Below are positions 57,031 through 64,000 of a DNA stretch of 64,000 nucleotides, one piece after another (position 1 is the stretch's first letter; every line of letters begins with the position of its first letter). The stretch is from NCBI RefSeq assembly GCF_029906345.1, contig NZ_JARYGY010000008.1:62001-126000 (forward strand). Direction: 5' to 3'. The stretch is from Aquimarina mycalae (GTDB lineage: Bacteria > Bacteroidota > Bacteroidia > Flavobacteriales > Flavobacteriaceae). A program made the translations under genes and the position numbers. The notes below the pieces were generated by a model. That model was not told where the DNA came from. It saw nothing but the letters and a program-made list of their open reading frames with translations, and searched no databases.

Positions 57031-58908
57031 ATGTATGCATATGAATATGGTGTTAGGAATTTTGATAAAAAATACCAACCATTTCCCAATATTACCGTTT
57101 TCAATGATAACATCGAGATAGTAGATCAACAGAAGACGAATTATATAGATCAGTTTGTATATAAACAGGTTACGCTGGATGAAGTAAGTCCAGTACTTGC
57201 ACGTTTGGTGCCATCTGGAATTACATACTCTGATCTTTTTGTAAAAGAATATTTTCAAAAATTTGGTCAGTTTACTAGCACAGGTGAAACTCGAAAGATT
57301 ATTGGACTTCCTGTAGAGAGAGAAGTTTTTCAGTTTAAAGGTGCTTATTTTGTGTTCAACCCAGAAATTACCATTCTGGATGAAGTAGAGGTCATTGCTA
57401 AAGGAACAGGAAACAGAGCTAAGTTTCCGCCAGATCTTACAACACTTAATGAACAATTGAAAAATTCACAATTGTCGGTCATACTCTTTATTACCAAAGA
57501 TGGAGTGAAATTAGAAAGGACCTATCAGAAAATAAATCAATTTACAGATAATGAAATAGTGTTATTTCTTGAGAAAGACGACGTGTATAATGTCTTTGGC
57601 TCCGTAATGAGAGTGTCTTCTGGAAGTAAAATTACAGAAAAAACTAAAATCCCATATAGAGATATTGCTAAGTTAAGTAAGACCTTTGAGATTGGGATAC
57701 GGACTAAAGATGTAAAAGAAGTATTACAAAGTCATGTAAAAAATAAGGATAGTGTTTTTTATATCATACGAGATACACTGTTAAAAGGTGTAAGTGTTAC
57801 TCAAATCCCTGTGAATTATGCTTTAGAAAAAGTTTCAGATGCAATGGATGTAGTATCCAAAGGTATCGAGGACAACCTGAAAATAGGAAGTAAATATTGG
57901 AAAGCTTATGATAAAGAAGGAAATGAGAATCCTAAATATACTCCACTATTTCCTGTTTTTGAATCTCTTAAAGAACTAGAAGAGCTGAATAAAAATGCTG
58001 ATTATAGTCAGGTGTTATCTGGGTTTACCGAAAAGTTAGATGCCTTGGAAACAAGCTTGCTGTCAGGAATAGAAGAGATTCCACTTGATATTATTCGTGA
58101 TTATGTGAAAAGTAAAGTTGAGGTTCTATTCGATATCATTGGTCAAGCAAAAGATTTTTTGAAAGAGATTGTTAGCACCTTTATATCATTAGCTAATGGA
58201 GCTTTTGTTTTTCTAAATGCTTTTTTAGTTGGGTTGCTTAATAGTTTGGTGGATGTGATCAAAGGAATTTTTGATCTAATTGGTTTGATCTGTAAAATAG
58301 TGGTTGGATTAAATAAAGCTCAGGAACAAATTGCAAAAACTCCAGCTTCTATGTTTAGTCTTTTTGTAGAGCTGTTTGAAAATGCATTAGAAAGTACTTT
58401 CAAGCTTTTTACAGTAAAAAACATCAAAGCCTTTTTTAAGTTTATGACGTCTTTGTTTGTTAAGTTTATCACTTCACCACCTTCGATTTCATTAGATAAG
58501 TTAGGATACGGAATTGGATATTTAATTGGGTTTGTTATTGAAGAAGTCGTATTTGCGATTTTAACTGGTGGTGCTAAAACTGTGGCCGAGGCCCTAAAAC
58601 AAGCTGCTAGATTATATGGATCCTTGCTAAAAGGAACTTATAAAGCTGTAAAAAAGACGGCGCAATTTGGTATTGACGGTGTTTTAGCAATAATCAAACT
58701 CATTCAGGAAAAAATAAAAAAATTCCCGAAGTTATTGGATGACCTAGGAAAATGGTTGGATGAACTCTTACAAGTTGGCAAGAAAGCAATTCAGGATGCT
58801 TATAGAACATTGTTAAGTATTCAGGAACAACAACTATTGAAAAAAATGGGCTTTACACCAACTAAGTTTGATAATGGAATATTAACTCTTTGCACTTTAG
58901 GCAAGTAA
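57031..58908 (+). CDS. toxin-like protein with long hydrophobic helices (probable carrier of a C-terminal toxin)
   Basis: This is a 626-residue protein starting MYAYEYGVRNFDKKYQPF. The ATG at 57031 is preferred; an upstream in-frame ATG at 56938 would include the hairpin. The N-terminal part (about 1-240) is a beta-rich domain. The region about 360-560 has several long hydrophobic or amphipathic helices (STFISLANGAFVFLNAFLVG, YGIGYLIGFVIEEVVFAI), as expected of a membrane-inserting or translocation domain. The last residues, MGFTPTKFDNGILTL, resemble the junction before the toxic domain in polymorphic toxins. Here the protein stops, and the nuclease follows as a separate gene in another frame. 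Function as pore or carrier is inference. Confidence 0.7.
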   Translation: MYAYEYGVRNFDKKYQPFPNITVFNDNIEIVDQQKTNYIDQFVYKQVTLDEVSPVLARLVPSGITYSDLFVKEYFQKFGQFTSTGETRKIIGLPVEREVFQFKGAYFVFNPEITILDEVEVIAKGTGNRAKFPPDLTTLNEQLKNSQLSVILFITKDGVKLERTYQKINQFTDNEIVLFLEKDDVYNVFGSVMRVSSGSKITEKTKIPYRDIAKLSKTFEIGIRTKDVKEVLQSHVKNKDSVFYIIRDTLLKGVSVTQIPVNYALEKVSDAMDVVSKGIEDNLKIGSKYWKAYDKEGNENPKYTPLFPVFESLKELEELNKNADYSQVLSGFTEKLDALETSLLSGIEEIPLDIIRDYVKSKVEVLFDIIGQAKDFLKEIVSTFISLANGAFVFLNAFLVGLLNSLVDVIKGIFDLIGLICKIVVGLNKAQEQIAKTPASMFSLFVELFENALESTFKLFTVKNIKAFFKFMTSLFVKFITSPPSISLDKLGYGIGYLIGFVIEEVVFAILTGGAKTVAEALKQAARLYGSLLKGTYKAVKKTAQFGIDGVLAIIKLIQEKIKKFPKLLDDLGKWLDELLQVGKKAIQDAYRTLLSIQEQQLLKKMGFTPTKFDNGILTLCTLGK

Positions 58909-58922
58909 TCCCAAAACATAAT

Positions 58923-59846
58923 ATGAGAAAATGGTTTAATAAACTTCTCAAGTTTTGGGAAGTAAAACAAGAATTTACAAGAATAAGGTTTAATCTAACC
59001 CAAAATCCATATTTAAGAATTATTTATAAAAAAGACACAAGCATAACGTTAGGTTGTTTTGGTATAATTTTAAATGGTAAAGGTAAAAAGGTTCTTAACT
59101 GGAAAGGTGTTACAGTTTTTACAGAAAAGAGAGGAAGTACTATAAAAGGATTTTTAAAGCAAATATATGAAAGTACTACCCGAAAGGGAAGAAGTCTTGA
59201 AGAGTTTATGGATGAACTTATTTTTACGTTTAAACTTTCTGGAAAAACGATTAAATTTGATAAAAAAATAATTCAACTATTAGCTGGTAGAAATTTAAAA
59301 ATTGTTAAAGGTAAAGGAACTAAAAAGTATTTAGATATAGTAGATCAAAAAGGAGATTTGCGATTTAGAGGAGCTCCTGATGAAATTGAAAAATATGCTA
59401 AGAAAATTTCTAAGTCGAACAATGAAGTTTTAAAAGATCTAGATGCGATAGTTACTAAATCTTTAAAAAGTAAACAAAAATATGACCCTCTCAAAGAAGC
59501 ATTATTTAAAAGAGGAATTAAGATAAAATCAAGTGTAAGAGGTTTAGTGCCAGATTTTAGAAGCAAAGTTAAGTATTTGTATAAAGGAAAGTCCAAATAT
59601 GGCAATATCAAAATTAAATTAACTGGTGTTGATGCTCAGGATTTCAAGGCCGCAAATAAGATTGCTAATTTAAAGAAGACACCTGCTAAATATACTTGGC
59701 ATCATTTAGATGATTATGATCCTATAACTGGAGAGTGTACAATGCAACTCGTTGAAACCAAGGTTCATCGATGGAGTTGCCCGCATAAAGGAGGAGCAGG
59801 ATTGTGGTCTGATTTGTTTAAAATAACGTATAAAGACAGAAAATAA
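58923..59846 (+). CDS. WHH-type HNH nuclease toxin
   Basis: This is a 307-residue protein starting MRKWFNKLLKFWEVKQEF. The C-terminal 50 residues carry the WHH signature of the HNH/ENDO VII group: Trp259-His260-His261 (YTWHHLDDYD), then MQLVETKVHRW and HKGGAGLW. These supply the catalytic and metal-binding histidines, and the domain should cut DNA or RNA. The N-terminal 240 residues are basic, lysine-rich and unrecognised. I used the ATG at 58923, 14 bases after the preceding stop. A TTG at 58890 would overlap. Toxins of this family are usually the C-terminus of a larger secreted protein, so a free-standing form is unusual. The next gene is its immunity protein. Confidence 0.82.
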   Translation: MRKWFNKLLKFWEVKQEFTRIRFNLTQNPYLRIIYKKDTSITLGCFGIILNGKGKKVLNWKGVTVFTEKRGSTIKGFLKQIYESTTRKGRSLEEFMDELIFTFKLSGKTIKFDKKIIQLLAGRNLKIVKGKGTKKYLDIVDQKGDLRFRGAPDEIEKYAKKISKSNNEVLKDLDAIVTKSLKSKQKYDPLKEALFKRGIKIKSSVRGLVPDFRSKVKYLYKGKSKYGNIKIKLTGVDAQDFKAANKIANLKKTPAKYTWHHLDDYDPITGECTMQLVETKVHRWSCPHKGGAGLWSDLFKITYKDRK

Positions 59847-59851
59847 AGAAT

Positions 59852-60301
59852 ATGAATACTATAAAAATATCGGATAGTGCAGAAAATATTTCAGCTATTG
59901 AATTTCAAGCTTTTGAGGATGAGTATAAGCTAACTCTTCCTGATGAATACAAACAATTTATTTTGTCAAAAAATGGCGGATATCCAGACTTAACTCTTTT
60001 TGTTAATGAGAATGATGATGAATTTGTGATAAATAGTTTTAGTTGTATAAATTTTGAAGATGCTGATGTTGTAAGTGTTAACGATTCTATACTTACTCAT
60101 CAAATAGAAGAAGATAATATTCCTAAGTATTTATTTCCTTTTGGATTGGATGCTGGAGGAAATGATTTTTGTATATCTCTGAAAAAAGAAGATTATGGTA
60201 AAATTTATAAATTTTACCAAGACGGAAGATCTCCTGAAATGGTATATGTAGCACAATCTTTCCAAGTTTTTATTAATGGACTTAAGTTGGATGAAGAGTA
60301 A
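59852..60301 (+). CDS. SMI1/KNR4 (SUKH) family immunity protein
   Basis: This is a 149-residue cytosolic acidic protein. It shows the SMI1/KNR4 fold: an N-terminal helix pair with LPDEYKQFILSKNGG near residues 29-43, then a strand-rich part, and FPFGLDAGGNDFCISL near residues 92-107. Proteins of this family neutralise nuclease toxins such as WHH and related HNH types by direct binding. It begins five bases after the toxin stop, so the pair is translated together. It closes the cluster; a terminator follows. Confidence 0.9.
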   Translation: MNTIKISDSAENISAIEFQAFEDEYKLTLPDEYKQFILSKNGGYPDLTLFVNENDDEFVINSFSCINFEDADVVSVNDSILTHQIEEDNIPKYLFPFGLDAGGNDFCISLKKEDYGKIYKFYQDGRSPEMVYVAQSFQVFINGLKLDEE

Positions 60302-60336
60302 TTGTTTTCAAGATATTGAATAAAAAATATAATTTC

Positions 60337-60364
60337 AAACCGCTCGAATTGAGCGGTTTTGTTT
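60337..60364 (+). terminator. rho-independent terminator closing the toxin cluster
   Basis: AAACCGCTC-GAATT-GAGCGGTTT with a T-rich tail, about 35 bases after the immunity gene. Confidence 0.9.
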
Positions 60365-60539
60365 CTTCTTTTTTGATAGTTAATCTATTGATAAACTGGA
60401 GTATAGGTTCTTAAAAAGATCTGTTGTTCTATTCTGGTTTTGTTGTTTTTTCCCCTATCTTTATAATTATTAAAACCAATTTAATTATAAAGATCGCTAC
60501 TTGACCAAAGTATGTAGCACACAAACACTCTTAAAAACC

Positions 60540-63500
60540 ATGAAGAAAAAACTAACACTTGCCTTATGGGTCTGTATGATCCTTGGTACCTCATTATTTG
60601 CGCAGCAAACTCAAAAAGAACGAGCTATTGAATATCTAAACCTGAAAGGAGAGGTGATATTTGATATTGTAATAGATACCCCTTCTCAATTACAAACACT
60701 TACTAAAGGTTTATCCATTGTTCATTACGATGAAGCTACTAGAATAGTAAAATTAATGGCTAATCAAATTCAATTTGATCAGTTTTTACAAAAAAATATT
60801 CCATTTACCACTACAGAAAAAGATAATATTATAGGATATAGAACTATGACATCCGATCTGTCAGTTAAAGCAGCTACATTTCCATTAACTGCATATCCGA
60901 CTTACTCCGATTATGTAGGTATGATGAATGATTTTGCTACCAATAACCCTTCAATATGTAAACTAGAAAATATTGGTACAACAACAGAAGGAGATAAAGC
61001 ACTGCTTTTTGTAAAATTATCTGATAATGTAAATTCTGACGAACAAGAACCAAGGGTAATGTATACATCCTCTATGCATGGAGATGAAATAGCTGGATAT
61101 CCAATGATGTTGAATCTAATCGATTTTCTGCTAACTGCATACAATGACAATACAAATCCAAGACATGCAGAAATAAAGCAGTTATTAGATAATAATGAGG
61201 TTTGGATTAACCCTTTAGCTAACCCTGATGGTACCTATAGAAATAGTGCTAGTAATACTTCTGTAGCCAATGCTACAAGAGGAAATGCTAACAATGTAGA
61301 CCTTAACAGAAATTATCCTGATCCTGATGACGGAGCCAATCCAGATGGAAATAGTTATCAGACAGAGACGCAACATTTTATGAATTTTGCAGCATCAAAG
61401 CATTTCGTATTATCTGCTAATTTTCATGGAGGAATTGAGTTAATCAACTATCCTTGGGATACCTATGCAGGAGCGCATCCTGATGAGGATTATTTTATTC
61501 ATATATCAGAAGAATATAGAGACTTCTGTCAGCAAAACAGTCCAAACGGATACTTCGATGATCGCAATAATGGAATTACAAATGGATTTGCCTGGTATGA
61601 AGTGCAAGGAGGACGACAAGATTATCAAATATATTTCCAAAAAGGAAGAGAAGTAACTGTAGAACTTTCTAATGCCAAAACACCAGCAGCTAGTCAGCTA
61701 GTTAATTTTTGGAATTATAATCAAGAAGCTCTTATCGGTTTTCTAAAACAAATAAATTATGGGATACGAGGAGTTGTAACAGATGCAGTGACCAATCAAG
61801 CGATCGATGCTAAGGTAACAGTAGTAGGAAAAGACGCTTTTGAGACCTGGACTCCTACGGAGTTGCCAGAAGGAGATTATTACAGACCGATCAAAGCAGG
61901 AACTTATACATTGGTGTATGAAGCAGAATGCTATGAATCAAAAACAATTACAGGTGTTACTATTGTAGACGGTCAATCTGTAACAAGGGATGTGCAACTA
62001 ACTCCAATAGGAGCAGTAGCACCTACAGGATTGATAGCATCTTCTGTACAATCTACTAGTGCAACCATAAGTTGGTCAGGAAGTGCAGGAGCAACTTTTG
62101 ATGTAAGATATAGACAAACTGGTACAACGAATTGGACAGTAGTTTCAGTAGCAACCAATACCACTAGTCTTTCTGGTCTGATTTCTGAGACGGTATATGA
62201 AGCACAGGTACGAAGTATATGTGCGGGAGCAACAACGTCACCATATAGTAATTCGATATCTTTTACAACTTCAGAAGTGCCTGCATGTGCTGGAATTTCT
62301 ACTTTTCCCTATTCAGAAAGTTTTGAATCTGGCATCGGAGTGTGGACAAATCCTGGTGGTGGTGATATTAATTGGACTCGTGATAGTAATGGTACTCCAT
62401 CCAGTGGAACAGGACCTTCATCTGGGGAAGAAGGCTCTTTTTATATGTATACAGAAGCTTCTGGTAACGGTAATGGGTATCCTGGAAAAGTTGCATTATT
62501 TAATAGCCCTTGTATAGATCTTGGAGTTTTAACAGGAGCAACATTAGAGTTTGGGTATCATATGAACGGTACTAATATGGGGTCTTTGGAGGTGTTAATA
62601 AGTACCGATGACGGAGCAAGTTACAATGCCGTTTGGAATAGAAATGGAAGTCAAGGAAATCAATGGAATCAAGCTTCAGTAGATCTTTCTCTCTATGCTG
62701 GGTCAGTAATTAAAATTCAGTTTAGAGGCACTACAGGAAATGGATTTAGAAGTGATATAGCTATTGATAATCTTAAGATTATTTCTACTACACCAGATAC
62801 ACAAGCACCATCTGCTCCAACAAATTTATCAGCATCCAATATAACAGGAACGACAGCGGATTTATCGTGGATTGCAGCAACCGATGATGTTGGAGTTTCA
62901 GAATATGAAATTTACCAAGGAACTTCTCTTGTAAGTACTTCCTCTTCAGTTAATACAACTGTAAGTGGATTAAATCCGAGCACTACGTATACTTTTACTG
63001 TATTGGCTAAAGATGCAGCAGGAAATAGTTCATCGTTTAGCAATGCTGTAACTATTACAACTACAGATGTTACCATAACCTATTGCGATAGTCAAGGTAA
63101 TAATGTAAATGATGAGTATATCGATTATGTAGGACTAGGAGGTATTGATAATACCTCTGCGGCTAATAGTGGATATACAGATTACACAAATATATCAGGA
63201 AACGTATCTTATGGACAAAATACTATTATATTAAGTCTTAATTATACAGGAACCGTGTATACTGAGTATTGGAATGTTTGGATTGATTACAACCAAAATG
63301 GAACTTTTGATGGCTCTGAATTAATCGTTTCTGAGTCAACTCGAAGTGAAGCAAATCAATCGTATGATTTTACTGTGCCTTCTAATGCATTGGCAGGAAC
63401 AACCAGAATGCGAGTTACTTTAAAGTATAATGCAACCGCAACGCCTTGTGAAACCTTTACCTATGGAGAAGTAGAAGATTATACAGTGAATATTGGTGGA

Positions 63501-63773
63501 GCAACTGCAAGAAGTGCAAATACTATAATCAATTTGAATTCAAAAGAACCATTTCAGTTATATCCGAATCCCGTAAGAGATGGGGTTTTGTTTGTACAAG
63601 GAATCTCGAATAAACAAGCTATTATTACAATTTATAATTATGCTGGACAAAAAGTTATTAATACAACTGCTAAAAAAGGAAGTGTTGATGTAAGAGGTTT
63701 ATCCAGCGGTTTGTATCTTTTAGAGGTAGCGGATACTTCTGGTAAAAAAATCAAAAGATTCGTAATACAATAA
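60540..63773 (+). CDS. T9SS-exported modular M14 zinc carboxypeptidase
   Basis: This is a 1077-residue exported protein starting MKKKLTLALWVCMILG (signal peptide, ending SLFAQ); a TTG 39 bases upstream is less likely. The M14 peptidase domain (about 125-405) has zinc ligands His180 and Glu183 in MHGDEIAGYP and His296 in NFHGG, and the catalytic Glu375 in VTVELSNA. A carboxypeptidase-regulatory domain follows (about 410-485), then a fibronectin type III domain (about 490-575). A MAM-like jelly-roll (about 580-755), a second Fn3 (about 760-840), a GEVED domain (about 845-985) and a T9SS type A tail (about 1000-1077, ending GLSSGLYLLEVADTS) complete it. It probably digests peptides outside the cell, with the accessory domains binding substrate or surface. 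Confidence 0.93.
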   Translation: MKKKLTLALWVCMILGTSLFAQQTQKERAIEYLNLKGEVIFDIVIDTPSQLQTLTKGLSIVHYDEATRIVKLMANQIQFDQFLQKNIPFTTTEKDNIIGYRTMTSDLSVKAATFPLTAYPTYSDYVGMMNDFATNNPSICKLENIGTTTEGDKALLFVKLSDNVNSDEQEPRVMYTSSMHGDEIAGYPMMLNLIDFLLTAYNDNTNPRHAEIKQLLDNNEVWINPLANPDGTYRNSASNTSVANATRGNANNVDLNRNYPDPDDGANPDGNSYQTETQHFMNFAASKHFVLSANFHGGIELINYPWDTYAGAHPDEDYFIHISEEYRDFCQQNSPNGYFDDRNNGITNGFAWYEVQGGRQDYQIYFQKGREVTVELSNAKTPAASQLVNFWNYNQEALIGFLKQINYGIRGVVTDAVTNQAIDAKVTVVGKDAFETWTPTELPEGDYYRPIKAGTYTLVYEAECYESKTITGVTIVDGQSVTRDVQLTPIGAVAPTGLIASSVQSTSATISWSGSAGATFDVRYRQTGTTNWTVVSVATNTTSLSGLISETVYEAQVRSICAGATTSPYSNSISFTTSEVPACAGISTFPYSESFESGIGVWTNPGGGDINWTRDSNGTPSSGTGPSSGEEGSFYMYTEASGNGNGYPGKVALFNSPCIDLGVLTGATLEFGYHMNGTNMGSLEVLISTDDGASYNAVWNRNGSQGNQWNQASVDLSLYAGSVIKIQFRGTTGNGFRSDIAIDNLKIISTTPDTQAPSAPTNLSASNITGTTADLSWIAATDDVGVSEYEIYQGTSLVSTSSSVNTTVSGLNPSTTYTFTVLAKDAAGNSSSFSNAVTITTTDVTITYCDSQGNNVNDEYIDYVGLGGIDNTSAANSGYTDYTNISGNVSYGQNTIILSLNYTGTVYTEYWNVWIDYNQNGTFDGSELIVSESTRSEANQSYDFTVPSNALAGTTRMRVTLKYNATATPCETFTYGEVEDYTVNIGGATARSANTIINLNSKEPFQLYPNPVRDGVLFVQGISNKQAIITIYNYAGQKVINTTAKKGSVDVRGLSSGLYLLEVADTSGKKIKRFVIQ

Positions 63774-63808
63774 GTAGATTTTACAAAAAAAATATACAAA
63801 GATTTCTA

Positions 63809-63851
63809 AAAAGCTCAATACCAGATTGATTGTCTGGGTTGAGCTTTTTTT
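63809..63851 (+). terminator. rho-independent terminator
   Basis: AAAAGCTCAATACCAGA faces TCTGGGTTGAGCTTTTTT with a T run, about 40 bases after the carboxypeptidase stop. Confidence 0.9.
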
Positions 63852-64000
63852 ATAATGTAGAATAAAAAAAACAGGGGATTTTTACTCCCGTAGTTGCAGT
63901 AAGTAAAGGGCTGATTTCTTTCCAAAAACTTGGTGTATTCGTATATTTGTATACGCTTTTCAACGCACTGTAAATCATTGATTTTTAATGACGGATTGAT
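63852..64000 (+). other. intergenic end of window with a possible promoter
   Basis: I see no coding sequence. TATATTTG near 63943-63950 fits the -7 consensus, without a TTG at usual distance. It may start the next gene beyond the window. Confidence 0.3.

Noticed and set aside
53461..60301. Prophage or tailocin
   Set aside because: Despite the CI-like repressor there are no recognisable tail, capsid, lysis or integrase genes.

Overview
The window looks like chromosomal DNA of a marine member of the Flavobacteriaceae (Bacteroidota). The base composition is AT-rich. Four large exported proteins end in type IX secretion (T9SS) type A sorting domains, and a PorE-like OmpA protein is present. Recognisable housekeeping promoters carry a TAnnTTTG -7 element. 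Two-component systems are of the LytTR / Reg_prop type, and there is a paired YD-repeat operon with a DUF6443-type second member. The style resembles Aquimarina or a close relative, but the sequence alone does not prove the genus. I found no rRNA, tRNA, CRISPR array, transposase or integrase.

Layout. 0-4 kb: an unknown membrane protein and three small unknown proteins, two of which share a nearly identical promoter block. 4-12.8 kb: two two-component systems (TPR histidine kinase plus LytTR regulator; Reg_prop/LytS-type kinase plus LytTR regulator) around two exported proteins. 13-19 kb: an exported hypothetical protein, a TrmH-type RNA methyltransferase, an AGCS symporter, a PorE-like protein and the GTPase Era. 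19-25.3 kb: a 1409-residue T9SS repeat protein and a choice-of-anchor I lipoprotein. 25.4-43.3 kb: the first accessory system, described below. 43.5-51.6 kb: a lipoprotein followed by core genes (der, a MerR regulator, a CapA-like phosphoesterase, an M23 peptidase, alaS, a GSCFA protein). 51.6-60.3 kb: the second accessory system. 60.5-63.8 kb: a modular M14 carboxypeptidase with a T9SS tail.

First system (25.4-43.3 kb). An ECF sigma factor and a membrane anti-sigma factor with TPRs face a divergent exported TPR-CHAT (caspase-like) protein. A motif that I could align by eye, GGTAAC-N15-[TA]ACAT[AT]AA, lies upstream of the sigma gene itself and of five other transcription units, all within 16.5 kb. 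These are a T9SS L-domain/LRR-like surface protein, a double-glycine-leader peptide gene, the two-gene YD-repeat operon, and two more small peptide genes; a third small peptide gene has a variant of the site. This looks like a self-contained regulon: periplasmic TPR-CHAT sensor/protease, then anti-sigma, then sigma, then surface and secreted effectors. It is formally similar to the Csx29 (TPR-CHAT)/Csx30/RpoE module of type III-E CRISPR, but has no CRISPR part and is placed in the envelope.

Second system (52.2-60.3 kb). A CI/LexA-like XRE-S24 repressor faces a divergent cluster across an intergenic region with a perfect 17-bp palindrome and a perfect 15-bp inverted repeat beside a -33/-7 promoter. 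The cluster encodes a 51-residue helix-turn-helix protein, an 1143-residue unknown protein, a 626-residue protein with long hydrophobic helices, a separate WHH-type HNH nuclease toxin and a SMI1/KNR4 immunity protein. I read it as a damage- or stress-switchable toxin-delivery cluster whose delivery components I cannot assign to a known family.
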